A stretch of DNA of 64,000 bases from assembly GCA_040081465.1 (NCBI GenBank), contig JBEBGL010000001.1, forward strand, positions 359,956-423,955. Direction: 5' to 3'. Shown here one piece after another: positions 41,245 to 49,856 of this stretch (position 1 is its first letter; each line of letters opens with the position of its first letter). The position numbers and the translations under genes were made by a program. The stretch comes from UBA668 sp040081465 (lineage in GTDB: Bacteria > Actinomycetota > Acidimicrobiia > Acidimicrobiales > Ilumatobacteraceae). The notes below the pieces were generated by a model. The model was not told where the DNA came from. It made no database searches and saw nothing but the letters and a program-made list of their open reading frames with translations.

Positions 41245-42273
41245 ATGAGCGACGTGAAGGGTCTACGCGCAGCATCGGTCAGCGAGTGGCTGCAGGCCAA
41301 CGTCGCTGGCGCGGTAGGTCCGTTCACGTTCGAGCAAATCATCGGCGGGCACTCGAACCTTACGTTCAAGGTGACAGCCGTCGACGGCCAACGATTCGTT
41401 CTGCGTCGGCCACCCGTGGGCAACACGTTGGCGAGCGCGCACGATGTGGGGCGCGAGTTCAGAATCCTGAACGGCCTGCGTCACTCGACAGTGCCAGTTC
41501 CCACGACCGTGGGAATGTGCGACGACTCCACCGTCAACGACGCACCGTTCTACGTGATGCGATTCGTTGATGGCAGCGTGTTGCGCGATCGGGCGACTGC
41601 TGATGCCGAGCTTGATGAGGCGCGCCGCGCGGTGAGCGAATCGCTCATCGATACCCTGGTCGCGATCCACGCTGTCGACCTCGATGCTGTTGGCCTCTCC
41701 GATCTGGGCCGCCACGAGGGATACATCGCGCGCCAGCTGAAGCGGTGGTACGGCCAATGGAATCAGCAGAAGACGGGCGAGTTGCCGGCAGTCGATCGTG
41801 TGCACAACGAGCTCGCACAACGGATTCCTGCACAGGCAAACGCGGCGCTGGTTCACGGCGACTACCGACTCGACAATTGCATCGTCTCCGATGCACGTGT
41901 GGTCGCCGTGCTCGATTGGGAGATCTGCACGCTCGGCGATCCTCTTGCCGACCTGGGCATGCTGCACGTGTACTGGGCAGGGCCGAACGACGAAGCGTCC
42001 GTGTGGACCGCCTCCGCAACGAGCGCACCCGGTTTCCTCGACCGCGCCAAACTCGCCGATCGCTACGCGCAGGTAAGCGGGCGCGACCTCGCACAACTCC
42101 CCTTCTACGTGGCGTTTTCATATTGGAAGCTGGCCTGCATCATGCAAGGCGTGTACGCCCGCTACTTGTCGGCCGCGCCCGACGCAGCAGCTGCGAAGGC
42201 TCTTGACCCATTTGCGCAGACCGTCGCCGACGCGGCCGCGGCAGCGTTAGTCACACTGGAGCAGCTGACGTGA
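41245..42273 (+). CDS. Phosphotransferase family protein (ACAD10/11-like, APH fold)
   Basis: A 342-residue kinase-fold protein. The N-lobe has IGGHSNLTFKVTAVDGQRFV and LRRPPVG; the catalytic loop is ALVHGDYRLDNCIV; the metal-binding Asp is in VVAVLDWEICTLGDPLADLG. This is the branch related to the N-terminal domain of ACAD10/ACAD11, proposed to phosphorylate hydroxy-acyl-CoAs; the substrate here is unknown. ATG 41245 fits the family. It overlaps the PAC2 gene (GTGA at 42270-42273), so the two are co-translated. Confidence 0.9.
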   Translation: MSDVKGLRAASVSEWLQANVAGAVGPFTFEQIIGGHSNLTFKVTAVDGQRFVLRRPPVGNTLASAHDVGREFRILNGLRHSTVPVPTTVGMCDDSTVNDAPFYVMRFVDGSVLRDRATADAELDEARRAVSESLIDTLVAIHAVDLDAVGLSDLGRHEGYIARQLKRWYGQWNQQKTGELPAVDRVHNELAQRIPAQANAALVHGDYRLDNCIVSDARVVAVLDWEICTLGDPLADLGMLHVYWAGPNDEASVWTASATSAPGFLDRAKLADRYAQVSGRDLAQLPFYVAFSYWKLACIMQGVYARYLSAAPDAAAAKALDPFAQTVADAAAAALVTLEQLT

Positions 42274-43145
42274 CCGAGCGGTACGAGCTTCTCCAGGAGT
42301 TGCCCGAACTCGATCGACCTGTGCTTGCAGTGCACCTCAGCGGTTGGATCGATGCCAGTGGTGCCGGCGCGGCAGCGCTGGCCGCGATCGGCGACGAGTG
42401 CGAGACCAAGCTGTTGGCGAAGTTCGATGGCGACGCTTTTCTCGACTACCGCGCGCGGCGCCCAACGATGGAGCTGCGCGACGGAGTGAACACTCGGCTG
42501 GTGTGGGACGACATCGAGTTGCGCGTCGGACACGATTCGAACAAGCAGGCGGTGCTTACGCTCAGCGGTCCGGAGCCGGACTCGCGGTGGCGCGAGTTCG
42601 CGGCCGTTGTTACGGGACTCGCCGGCCGACTAGGCGTGCGCCAAATGGTCGCGCTCGGCGCATACCCATACGCGACACCGCACACTCGCCCACCGCGCCT
42701 GTCCAGCAGTTCGCCGTCTGCAGAGGTGTTGGCCAATCTGCCGTACTTGAAGAACTCGGTCGATGTGCCCGCGGGGATGAGTTCGGTGCTCGAACACGCG
42801 CTCACCGATGCCGGCATTCCATCGCTTGGCATGTGGGTGCAAGTTCCCCACTACGTGAGTGCGATGAGCTATCCGGCCGCGACTGTCGCGCTACTGCAAG
42901 GCCTGCGCGAAGTGACGGGCATCGAAGTGTTTGCGAGTGAGGCGGTGCACGAGGCCGAGATTCAACGTCATCGCATCGATCAGTTGGTCGCGGCCAACGA
43001 AGAACACGGATCGATGGTCGGCAAGCTGGAAGAGCTATACGACCAAGCCGGTGAACAAACGATGTCGCTCGGCGATCCGCAAATTCCAAGCGGCGACGAC
43101 TTAGCCGCCGAGTTCGAACGCTTCCTACGCGAACAAGGCACCTGA
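42270..43145 (+). CDS. PAC2 family protein
   Basis: A 291-residue protein with the PAC2 (proteasome assembly chaperone 2-like) fold: ELDRPVLAVHLSGWIDASGA, TRLVWDDIELRVGHD, GRLGVRQMVALGAYPYATPH and VWVQVPHYVSAMSYPAATVAL-type end (here GMWVQVPHYVSAMSYPA). A C-terminal helical tail follows (QRHRIDQLVAANEEHGSMVG). Actinobacterial PAC2 proteins have no settled function. Start GTG 42270. It overlaps the phosphotransferase gene by 4 bp. Confidence 0.9.
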   Translation: MTERYELLQELPELDRPVLAVHLSGWIDASGAGAAALAAIGDECETKLLAKFDGDAFLDYRARRPTMELRDGVNTRLVWDDIELRVGHDSNKQAVLTLSGPEPDSRWREFAAVVTGLAGRLGVRQMVALGAYPYATPHTRPPRLSSSSPSAEVLANLPYLKNSVDVPAGMSSVLEHALTDAGIPSLGMWVQVPHYVSAMSYPAATVALLQGLREVTGIEVFASEAVHEAEIQRHRIDQLVAANEEHGSMVGKLEELYDQAGEQTMSLGDPQIPSGDDLAAEFERFLREQGT

Positions 43146-43150
43146 CTCGT

Positions 43151-44164
43151 TTAGAACTGGAGCAGGTTCTCCTGGCGGAAGTAGATCTCGCTGGCGATAC
43201 CGGTGTTGAGGGATGTCAGCGTGGCGATCATCAGCGAACCCTCAGCGCGAACCTCGGTGATGGTCAGCATCTCGGACCACGACACGCCACTCAGCGCTAC
43301 TCCGGAAGCGACGTGCGCGCTAAACGCATCGACCGCGGCTGCTGCCGCCGCCGCATCTGCGTAGTGAAGTGCGATGGTGAGGATCGATGTTTCGCCATCA
43401 AAGACTTCGCCGAGACCGGCGACGGTCCATGCTTCACCGCTCCACGGCGGAACCACTAGCGCCGACGCAACTGCTGCCGCGTCTAGCGCACCCGCCACGC
43501 CGGCGTAAGCGGCATCGTCCGCGAGTGAGGCGCTGCCGTCCCCCGCAGCCGCGACGCACGCATCGACCAGCGCGCGGCTTCGACTCCAATAGAGCGTTGA
43601 TCCGTCAACGGCGATGCGGACCGCTTCCCCGAGCCTGCGGACCGCCGACACCGCTCCGAAATCGGTTTCGCCTTCCGCACCCAGCGAGAGGTACGTCACA
43701 CCGTCGATCGACTCCTCCGTCAAACCATCGCCGCCTGGTGAGGATCGCAAACCGCTCTCAAGATCACCAGCGTCGATGCTTCCGACGATCACGCCGACCT
43801 GATCTGTCTGCGATCCGAAGTCGAGGAATGCGTCGATCTCGCGCGTATCGAAACCGGTGAACTCGCGGAACTCGGGCTCGAGGATTCCGCCGCTGATAGT
43901 CCGGGGCAAGCTCACCGAGTTGTCCGACCGTTCGGAAAGCAACGTCACATCGTCTTCGAACGACCCGGGGTTGTCTCCATCGCGAAGGCGATCGAGGTTG
44001 CCGTAGAACAGCGGCTCCGTTCGGTTCCCTTCGGTGTCGGGAACAGAGCCGAGCAGGCCGAGGACACTGGTCGTCGCTCCGTCAGATGAGCCGCCGTCTT
44101 TGCTGTCGCCGCCACAGGCAACACCGATCACGAGCAAGGCAGGGAGAATTAGGTTCCGTCGCAT
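43151..44164 (-). CDS. Lipoprotein of unknown function
   Basis: A 337-residue exported protein, not recognised. The lipoprotein signal is MRRNLILPALLVIGVACGGD with the modified cysteine at about residue 17. A Ser/Gly linker leads to LDRLRDGDNPGSFEDDVTLL and then to a region that looks like two related alpha/beta halves (QVGVIVGSIDAGDLESGLRS; SSILTIALHYADAAAAAAAV-like). No enzyme motif is seen. It is convergent with PAC2 (stops 5 bp apart) and divergent from the LLM oxidoreductase. Its content suggests a cell-surface anchored protein; nothing more can be said. Confidence 0.75.
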   Translation of the reverse strand: MRRNLILPALLVIGVACGGDSKDGGSSDGATTSVLGLLGSVPDTEGNRTEPLFYGNLDRLRDGDNPGSFEDDVTLLSERSDNSVSLPRTISGGILEPEFREFTGFDTREIDAFLDFGSQTDQVGVIVGSIDAGDLESGLRSSPGGDGLTEESIDGVTYLSLGAEGETDFGAVSAVRRLGEAVRIAVDGSTLYWSRSRALVDACVAAAGDGSASLADDAAYAGVAGALDAAAVASALVVPPWSGEAWTVAGLGEVFDGETSILTIALHYADAAAAAAAVDAFSAHVASGVALSGVSWSEMLTITEVRAEGSLMIATLTSLNTGIASEIYFRQENLLQF

Positions 44165-44220
44165 CTCGCGAAGGTAGCGCGGTCGGTTCGCGGAAGGATG
44201 ACCTGGCTACGCTCGCCACC

Positions 44221-45240
44221 ATGAAAGTTGACGGAGGAATTGGCGGCAGCCTGCAGAACGCGGGCAAGCAAGCAGCGGAACTAGAGGCGGCTGGCTACAG
44301 CGGCGCATGGTCGGTCGAGACGGCGCACGACCCGTTCTTGCCGTTACTGCTCGCCGCGGAACACACCGAGACGCTCGAGATCGGCACGTCGATCGCAGTT
44401 GCGTTCGCGCGTAACCCGATGACGCTTGCGCAGATCGCGTGGGACATGCAGGCGTTCTCGAAGGGTCGCTTCGTGCTCGGGCTCGGCAGCCAGATCAAGC
44501 CGCACATCACCAAGCGCTTCAGCATGGAGTGGAGTCATCCGGCCGCCCGCATGCGCGAGACGATCCTCGCCATTCGCGCGATTTGGGATACGTGGGAGAA
44601 CGGCACTCCCCTCGCGTTCCGCGGCGAGTTCTACACGCACACGTTGATGACGCCGTTCTTCGCACCCGACCGCGCCGAGCTTGCCGGCTTCGGCGTGCCG
44701 AAGATCTTTCTCGCGGGCGTCGGTGAACTGATGACCGAGACCGCTGGCGAAGTGTGCGACGGATTCATCTGTCACGGCTTCACGACCGAGCGCTACTTGC
44801 GCGAGGTCACGCTGCCGGCGTTGGCTCGCGGTCGCGCGAAGGCGGGTAAGACGATGGAAGGTTTCGAAATCGTCGGGCCAAGCTTCGTGGTGACCGGCGG
44901 CAACGAGAAAGAAATGGCGGCGGCCGATAGCGGGACCCGGCAGCAGATCGCGTTCTACGGATCCACTCCTTCATATAAGGGTGTGCTTGAGCTGCACGGT
45001 TGGAACGGCTTGCACGAGGAACTCAACGCGCTCTCGAAGAAGGGCGGATGGGCCGAGATGGGCACGCTGATCACCGACGAGATCCTCAACACGTTCGCCG
45101 TCGTCGCCGAGCCAGAAGGCGTGGCGCAGGAACTGCACCGCCGATACGGCGACGTAGTCAACCGGGTCAGCTTCTACGCCCCCTACAAATCCGACCCAGC
45201 TCGCTGGTCCAAAGTCCTAGAAGCCCTGAAGTCCGCCTGA
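44221..45240 (+). CDS. LLM-class F420-dependent oxidoreductase
   Basis: A 339-residue TIM-barrel protein of the bacterial luciferase-like family. Typical segments are ELEAAGYSGAWSVETAHDPF, LEIGTSIAVAFARNPMTLAQ, GRFVLGLGSQIKPHITKRFS and PKIFLAGVGELMTETAGEVC. Actinobacterial members of this layout use coenzyme F420; the substrate is unknown. ATG 44221 is chosen because the upstream extension overlaps the divergent lipoprotein gene. The stop is followed at once by the repeat cluster at 45249-45353. Confidence 0.88.
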   Translation: MKVDGGIGGSLQNAGKQAAELEAAGYSGAWSVETAHDPFLPLLLAAEHTETLEIGTSIAVAFARNPMTLAQIAWDMQAFSKGRFVLGLGSQIKPHITKRFSMEWSHPAARMRETILAIRAIWDTWENGTPLAFRGEFYTHTLMTPFFAPDRAELAGFGVPKIFLAGVGELMTETAGEVCDGFICHGFTTERYLREVTLPALARGRAKAGKTMEGFEIVGPSFVVTGGNEKEMAAADSGTRQQIAFYGSTPSYKGVLELHGWNGLHEELNALSKKGGWAEMGTLITDEILNTFAVVAEPEGVAQELHRRYGDVVNRVSFYAPYKSDPARWSKVLEALKSA

Positions 45241-45248
45241 CCAGGGTC

Positions 45249-45353
45249 TGGTCCGAGGGTTTGCTGCCGAAGGGGTTGGGTCGGAGGGTTTCGTGCCGAG
45301 AAACCCGCAGGTAAACCTCGGACTAGGCGCGGCGGCATGAAACCCTCGGACCA
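45249..45353. repeat. Nested palindromic repeat cluster (four copies of one motif)
   Basis: TGGTCCGAGGGTTT (45249-45262) is perfectly inverted at 45340-45353. Between them are a third copy (GGTCGGAGGGTTT, about 45279-45291) and a fourth, inverted and shortened (AAACCTCGGACT, about 45313-45324). An inner hairpin GGGTTTC-N7-GAAACCC lies at 45286-45306. Copies share the extended form GGTCCGAGGGTTTCRTGCCG. It lies between the LLM gene and the helicase gene; it could be a REP-like or miniature inverted-repeat element and may also end transcription. Confidence 0.85.
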
Positions 45354-45385
45354 AACACAGAACATTTGTTCGGTATGGTGGCCGG

Positions 45386-48010
45386 GTGACTGAGACGCCT
45401 GCGAGCCCGATTCGGCGTGGGCCAGCCGCGCTTGGGCGGAATGTGATCGTCTCCCCCGGGCAGCCGGCGCCCGCCGAGTGGGCAGACGCGGAGCGAGTCG
45501 TGATCGAGATGCCCGCGATCACGCAGGCCGAGCAATTGCGCGACGCGGCGCAACAGCGGCGCGGGATGGTGTTCGAGATTGCCGCCGAGCACGACCGCTC
45601 GCTACAGGAACCATTTCGTAGCGACCTTGCCTTGCACATCGTCGGACCGCGAGTGAAGTTCAACCGCGAGCTGTTGGAGCACATGTTCTACGCAAACTCC
45701 GTCGACTTTCGCGATGGAGCGCGTTGGCCACTGCTCGATCGTGCGCTCGCACTCGGTGCGAAGCCGGCAAGTGATGGTGTTGGCGACATTCAACTGCGCG
45801 ACGGTGCACGCGCGTGGCTTGACGGTGGACCGGTTCGCTTCACAGCTGCACTCGACGGTGCGTCAGTGTTGCATCGCGTCGCGGTCGAGCATGGTTCGCT
45901 GAGACCACCGCTCAACAACGACTCGTCTGCAGATCTGGCTCCCGACCAACTCGCGGCGGTCACGCACGATGGTGGCGCGGCACGCATCATCGCTCCGGCC
46001 GGGTCGGGCAAGACGCGCGTGCTCACCGAACGCGCCCGCCACTTGGTCAAGCAGTGGCAGCTACCGCCATCGGCAATCACGCTGATCGCGTTCAACAAGC
46101 GTGCACAAGAAGAGATCGCGGCGCGTACGACCGATCTACCCGGCCTGCAGGTACGCACCCTCAACGCGATCGCGCTCGCGATCATCAACGGATCATCGCC
46201 ATTCGCGAAACAAGCGCAACGACTGGCAACGATCGATGAGCCCGAGGTTCGACGACTGATCGGCAAGCTGGTCAAGTTCCCGCGGGTGCGCAACGCCGAT
46301 CCGGTCGCGACGTGGATCGAAGCGCTATCGCTCGCGCGTCTTGGGCTGGTCGACCCGGCCAAGGTCGAGTCGCGTTACGACGGTGAGGTCGATGGCTTCG
46401 CCGATGCGTACGTCCGCTACCGCGAGACGCTCGCGCGCCAAGGCCAGGTCGACTTCGACGAACAGATCGTTCGCGCGATCGAGTTACTGCTGCGCGACCC
46501 CGAGGCTCGTGTCGCTGCGCAACGTTCTTGTCGCCTTCTACTTGTCGACGAGTTTCAGGACCTCACACCCGCACACGTTCTGCTCGTGCGCCTACTCGCT
46601 GGTGCCGATGCCGCAGTTTTCGGAGTGGGCGACGACGACCAGACGATCTACGGCTTTAACGGCGCCAACCCGGCGTGGTTGATCGAGTTCGGCGACTTGT
46701 TCCCCGGTGCCGGGGCTCACCCGCTGGAGGTGAACTATCGGTGCCCCGCCGGCATAGTGCGCGCCGCCGACACACTGCTGCGCCACAACCGTCGCCGCGT
46801 GCCCAAGACCATCCGAGCCAGCGACGCCAACGGCGATGGCTTCATGGTTGCGCCCTCAACAGGCAACTCGGTGACGCTCACGCTGCAGGCAGTACAGACC
46901 GCCGTCGCCGCCGGATCCGCGACGAAAGACATTGCGATTCTCACACGCGTGAACTCACTGCAAGCGCCGGTGCAGGTCGCATTGCGCGCCGCAGGTGTTG
47001 CAACCAGTGGTGGCGTGGGCAGCGAGTTTCTCGAACGCACGGCTGTGCGCGCCACGCTCGCTTGGCTACGTCTCGCACGCGCAACTGGCGACTTCTCGGC
47101 AGCCGACGTGGGCGAAGCGCTGCGTCGCCCATCGCGCCCATTGCATCCGCGCATTGCCGGATGGGTCGGCGAGCAGACTTCGCTCGGCGGTCTGCGGCGA
47201 CTCGCGACGCGCATCACGACTGAACGCGACGCAATCACGGTCGATCAGTTCGCCGCCGACATCGACAAGCTTCAGCAGCTTGCGAAGAGCGGAGGGACGA
47301 CCGAGCAAGTGCTGGCCACCGTGCGCGACACGTTCGGGTTGGCATCCAGCATCGCCAAGCTCGACGCGCATCGTCATGGCATGAATCGCACCGCGCAGAA
47401 CGACGACCTCACCGCGCTCGCGCAACTCGCGGCGCTGCAGCCCGATCCTAAGACGTTCGAGCAGTGGCTGCGCACATCGCTCACCACCAAGTCAGACGCT
47501 GACGGCGTGACCCTGGCGACGGTGCACCGCGTGAAAGGCCAGGAGTGGCCGTTCGTCATCGTGCACCACGCAGATGCAGATCAGTTCCCGCATCGGCTTG
47601 CCGACGATGTCGAGGAAGAACGTCGCCTGTTTCACGTCGCGATCACGCGCGCTTCACGCGATGTGCTCGTCGTTCCGTCCGACAAACCGTCGCCGTTCAT
47701 CAGTGACTGCAGCACCGAGCCGAGCCTCAAGCCTGAAACACGCGTCGTTGAAACTGCCAAGCCAGCCAAATCCGCTCCGAAGCCAGCAACCGCAGATACG
47801 CCGTTGTTCGAGGAGTTGCGCGCGCTCCGTCTGCGACTCGCCGCGGGCAAACCCGCCTTCATCGTGTTCCCAGATTCCGTGCTGCGCGATATCGCGGCGA
47901 CGCGTCCAACTTCTCTCGATCAGTTGTCGGCGATCAAGGGTCTCGGACCGACGAAGCTTCAGCAGTACGGTGCGGCAATTCTCGAAGCCGTCGCTGCCGC
48001 GAATAACTAG
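45386..48010 (+). CDS. UvrD/Rep-type superfamily I helicase with C-terminal HRDC domain
   Basis: An 874-residue protein starting at GTG 45386. Residues 1-190 are an unassigned N-terminal region (VIEMPAITQAEQLRDAAQQR). Helicase motifs follow: Walker A AARIIAPAGSGKTRVL, motif Ia LIAFNKRAQEEI, Walker B RLLLVDEFQDLTPAH, motif III GVGDDDQTIYGFNGANP, motif IV LEVNYRCP, motif V VTLATVHRVKGQEWPFVI and motif VI EERRLFHVAITRASRDVLVV. The last ~70 residues are HRDC-like (LFEELRALRLRLAAGKPAFI; LSAIKGLGPTKLQQYGAAIL). It should unwind DNA 3'-5' in repair or recombination. Preceded by the repeat cluster; convergent with the amidohydrolase gene. Confidence 0.9.
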   Translation: MTETPASPIRRGPAALGRNVIVSPGQPAPAEWADAERVVIEMPAITQAEQLRDAAQQRRGMVFEIAAEHDRSLQEPFRSDLALHIVGPRVKFNRELLEHMFYANSVDFRDGARWPLLDRALALGAKPASDGVGDIQLRDGARAWLDGGPVRFTAALDGASVLHRVAVEHGSLRPPLNNDSSADLAPDQLAAVTHDGGAARIIAPAGSGKTRVLTERARHLVKQWQLPPSAITLIAFNKRAQEEIAARTTDLPGLQVRTLNAIALAIINGSSPFAKQAQRLATIDEPEVRRLIGKLVKFPRVRNADPVATWIEALSLARLGLVDPAKVESRYDGEVDGFADAYVRYRETLARQGQVDFDEQIVRAIELLLRDPEARVAAQRSCRLLLVDEFQDLTPAHVLLVRLLAGADAAVFGVGDDDQTIYGFNGANPAWLIEFGDLFPGAGAHPLEVNYRCPAGIVRAADTLLRHNRRRVPKTIRASDANGDGFMVAPSTGNSVTLTLQAVQTAVAAGSATKDIAILTRVNSLQAPVQVALRAAGVATSGGVGSEFLERTAVRATLAWLRLARATGDFSAADVGEALRRPSRPLHPRIAGWVGEQTSLGGLRRLATRITTERDAITVDQFAADIDKLQQLAKSGGTTEQVLATVRDTFGLASSIAKLDAHRHGMNRTAQNDDLTALAQLAALQPDPKTFEQWLRTSLTTKSDADGVTLATVHRVKGQEWPFVIVHHADADQFPHRLADDVEEERRLFHVAITRASRDVLVVPSDKPSPFISDCSTEPSLKPETRVVETAKPAKSAPKPATADTPLFEELRALRLRLAAGKPAFIVFPDSVLRDIAATRPTSLDQLSAIKGLGPTKLQQYGAAILEAVAAANN

Positions 48011-48015
48011 GGCGG

Positions 48016-49059
48016 CTAAGCGCCGAGGCCGGTTAACCAGGCGTGCACATTGGCGCCGAGCGCGGCTACGTCGTAACCACCTTCCTGCAACACCACCGTC
48101 GGCAAACCCAACTGGCGGACCACTTCACCGCAGCGGCGCATGCCTGGCGTCGTGACGGCCAAGTCGGAGATCGGGTCGGTAATAAAGGTGTCGAGTCCGA
48201 GCGAGACGATCAACACTGCTGGGCCAAACGCAGCGATCTGTTGGCACGCTGTGCTGAGTGCGCTGACGAACAGGTCGTCGTTGGCGCGCAACGGCATCGG
48301 GTGATTGATGTTGTAACCCAGACCACGTCCGCTGCCAGTCTCGTCTGCGTAACCCACTGAGTACGGATACGCACGCGCCGGGTCGCCGTGCAGCGACACG
48401 TATTGCACATCGTCGCGGTCGTAGAAGATCTGCTGCGTGCCGTTGCCATGGTGATAGTCGACGTCGAGAACGGTGACCTTGCTGCCCGTTGTGCTGGCCA
48501 CATGGTGCGCGGCGATCGCTGCGTTGTTGAAGAAGCAGTAGCCGCCGTACAGATCGCTAGTCGCATGGTGACCTGGTGGACGACACAGCCCGTACGCGCT
48601 GCTCTCACCGTCGAGCACCAACCGAGTTGCAGTCAACGCCGTGTCGACTGCGCCACGCGCAGCCGTGTACGTGCCTTCCGTCAGCGGCGTAGTTGTTTCG
48701 AAGCACCAGTAACCGACGCGACCGACAATGGCTTGTGGCTCGCGACCTGGTGTCATCTTGTCGCGCAACGCTGCGCGGTAGAAGACATCGGGGACAACCT
48801 CACGCACTCCGGGCTGTGCAGCGGTGTAGAGCTGCCAGCCTTCGCTGAGGAACTTCACCAATCCAGGAGCATGCACGGCTTCGATCGGTGATGTACCCCA
48901 CTCGGTCGGTGACATGAATTCGAAACGTGAATCGGCTTGCAGCGTCTCGCGAATCGCTTCGGCGCGACCGATGTGCTCCCATGGGCTGTGCGTCGTGGAA
49001 GTCTCGAACTCGACCTTCGGATCATGAAGCAGATGAGCTGCGGTGTAGACGACTTTCAT
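48016..49059 (-). CDS. Histone-deacetylase-fold amidohydrolase (acetylpolyamine/AcuC type)
   Basis: A 347-residue zinc amidohydrolase. Active-site histidines are in YGLCRPPGHHATSDLYGGYC and the metal Asp/His in VTVLDVDYHHGNGTQQIFYD; a third metal Asp is in LIVSLGLDTFITDPISDLAV, and the catalytic-tyrosine region is VVLQEGGYDVAALGANV. The sequence leans to acetylpolyamine amidohydrolases rather than AcuC, but substrate preference cannot be fixed from this. ATG 49059 is the family start; an in-frame upstream ATG adds 18 unrelated residues. Convergent with the helicase gene (5 bp between stops). Confidence 0.92.
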   Translation of the reverse strand: MKVVYTAAHLLHDPKVEFETSTTHSPWEHIGRAEAIRETLQADSRFEFMSPTEWGTSPIEAVHAPGLVKFLSEGWQLYTAAQPGVREVVPDVFYRAALRDKMTPGREPQAIVGRVGYWCFETTTPLTEGTYTAARGAVDTALTATRLVLDGESSAYGLCRPPGHHATSDLYGGYCFFNNAAIAAHHVASTTGSKVTVLDVDYHHGNGTQQIFYDRDDVQYVSLHGDPARAYPYSVGYADETGSGRGLGYNINHPMPLRANDDLFVSALSTACQQIAAFGPAVLIVSLGLDTFITDPISDLAVTTPGMRRCGEVVRQLGLPTVVLQEGGYDVAALGANVHAWLTGLGA

Positions 49060-49169
49060 CACCTCAAGAATGCCAGATCGATGAGTACCACCGAGGTACG
49101 GAATGAGTACCAACAGCTCTCCTCGGGTCGCTGCCGATCGTGCATACTCCGGTCAGGAGGAACCCAACC

Positions 49170-49856
49170 ATGAAGCAGCTCAATCGATCCAGCATCGTGC
49201 GTAACCCGTTCTTCACCAGCACCGGAATCGCCTTGCTCCTCGCGACCGCAGCGTGCGGCAGTGACAACGCCGCCATTCCAACGGATCCCGTCGCGACCGA
49301 AGGCCCTCAGGCAACCGTGCCGGGTGTCGTGGATACGACAATCAGCAGTGCGGTTGCCGCCGACGACAGTTGCCATGTCGACATCACCGGCGACGTAACC
49401 GCCTCGTTCGACTCGCCGGGCGGCATCTACAACATCAGCTACGGCCCCTGGGTGCCGGCGTCCAGCGGCACCGTGCCCGGAATCGCGCTCGACGACACGT
49501 TCTTCATCATGAACTGCCAAGGAAGCGACGGCCAACTCGTCTCCATCGGCCTCAACGTTGGTCAACACCTTCCGATGGCACCGGCCAGTTACCCGATTCG
49601 CAGGGCCGACAACATCCTTGGCGGCTACGACTCGAATCCGCCGGTTTTCCATGTATCGCCGTCCATCGGCTTCAGCGATTTCACTTGGGCAGTTTCAGCC
49701 GACAGCGTGTTCAACATCATCGAGTTCGATGCGACTCACATTGCCGGAACCTTTCAGTTCTTCGTCGCCGAAGCCAAGAACGATGTAGTCACCGATGGCC
49801 TGCCCTCCAAGAACGCTGTAATCACCGGTACCTTCAACATCAAGAATCCGAACTAG
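49170..49856 (+). CDS. Small lipoprotein of unknown function
   Basis: A 228-residue exported protein not recognised. ATG 49170 follows AGGAGG by about 9 nt. The N-terminus (SSIVRNPFFTSTGIALLLAT then AACGSD) is a lipoprotein signal with cysteine near residue 29. The rest is likely beta-rich, with a conserved-looking CHVDITGDVTASFDSPGGIY start and FFIMNCQGSDGQLVSIGLNV. Two cysteines (CHVDI; NCQGS) may pair. It is convergent with the acyl-AMP ligase gene; their stop codons overlap by two bases. No functional hint from neighbours. Confidence 0.72.
   Translation: MKQLNRSSIVRNPFFTSTGIALLLATAACGSDNAAIPTDPVATEGPQATVPGVVDTTISSAVAADDSCHVDITGDVTASFDSPGGIYNISYGPWVPASSGTVPGIALDDTFFIMNCQGSDGQLVSIGLNVGQHLPMAPASYPIRRADNILGGYDSNPPVFHVSPSIGFSDFTWAVSADSVFNIIEFDATHIAGTFQFFVAEAKNDVVTDGLPSKNAVITGTFNIKNPN

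Noticed and set aside
41263..42096. 277-codon minus-strand frame inside the phosphotransferase gene
   Set aside because: Antisense to the HGDYRLDN and DWE motifs of a real gene; shadow.
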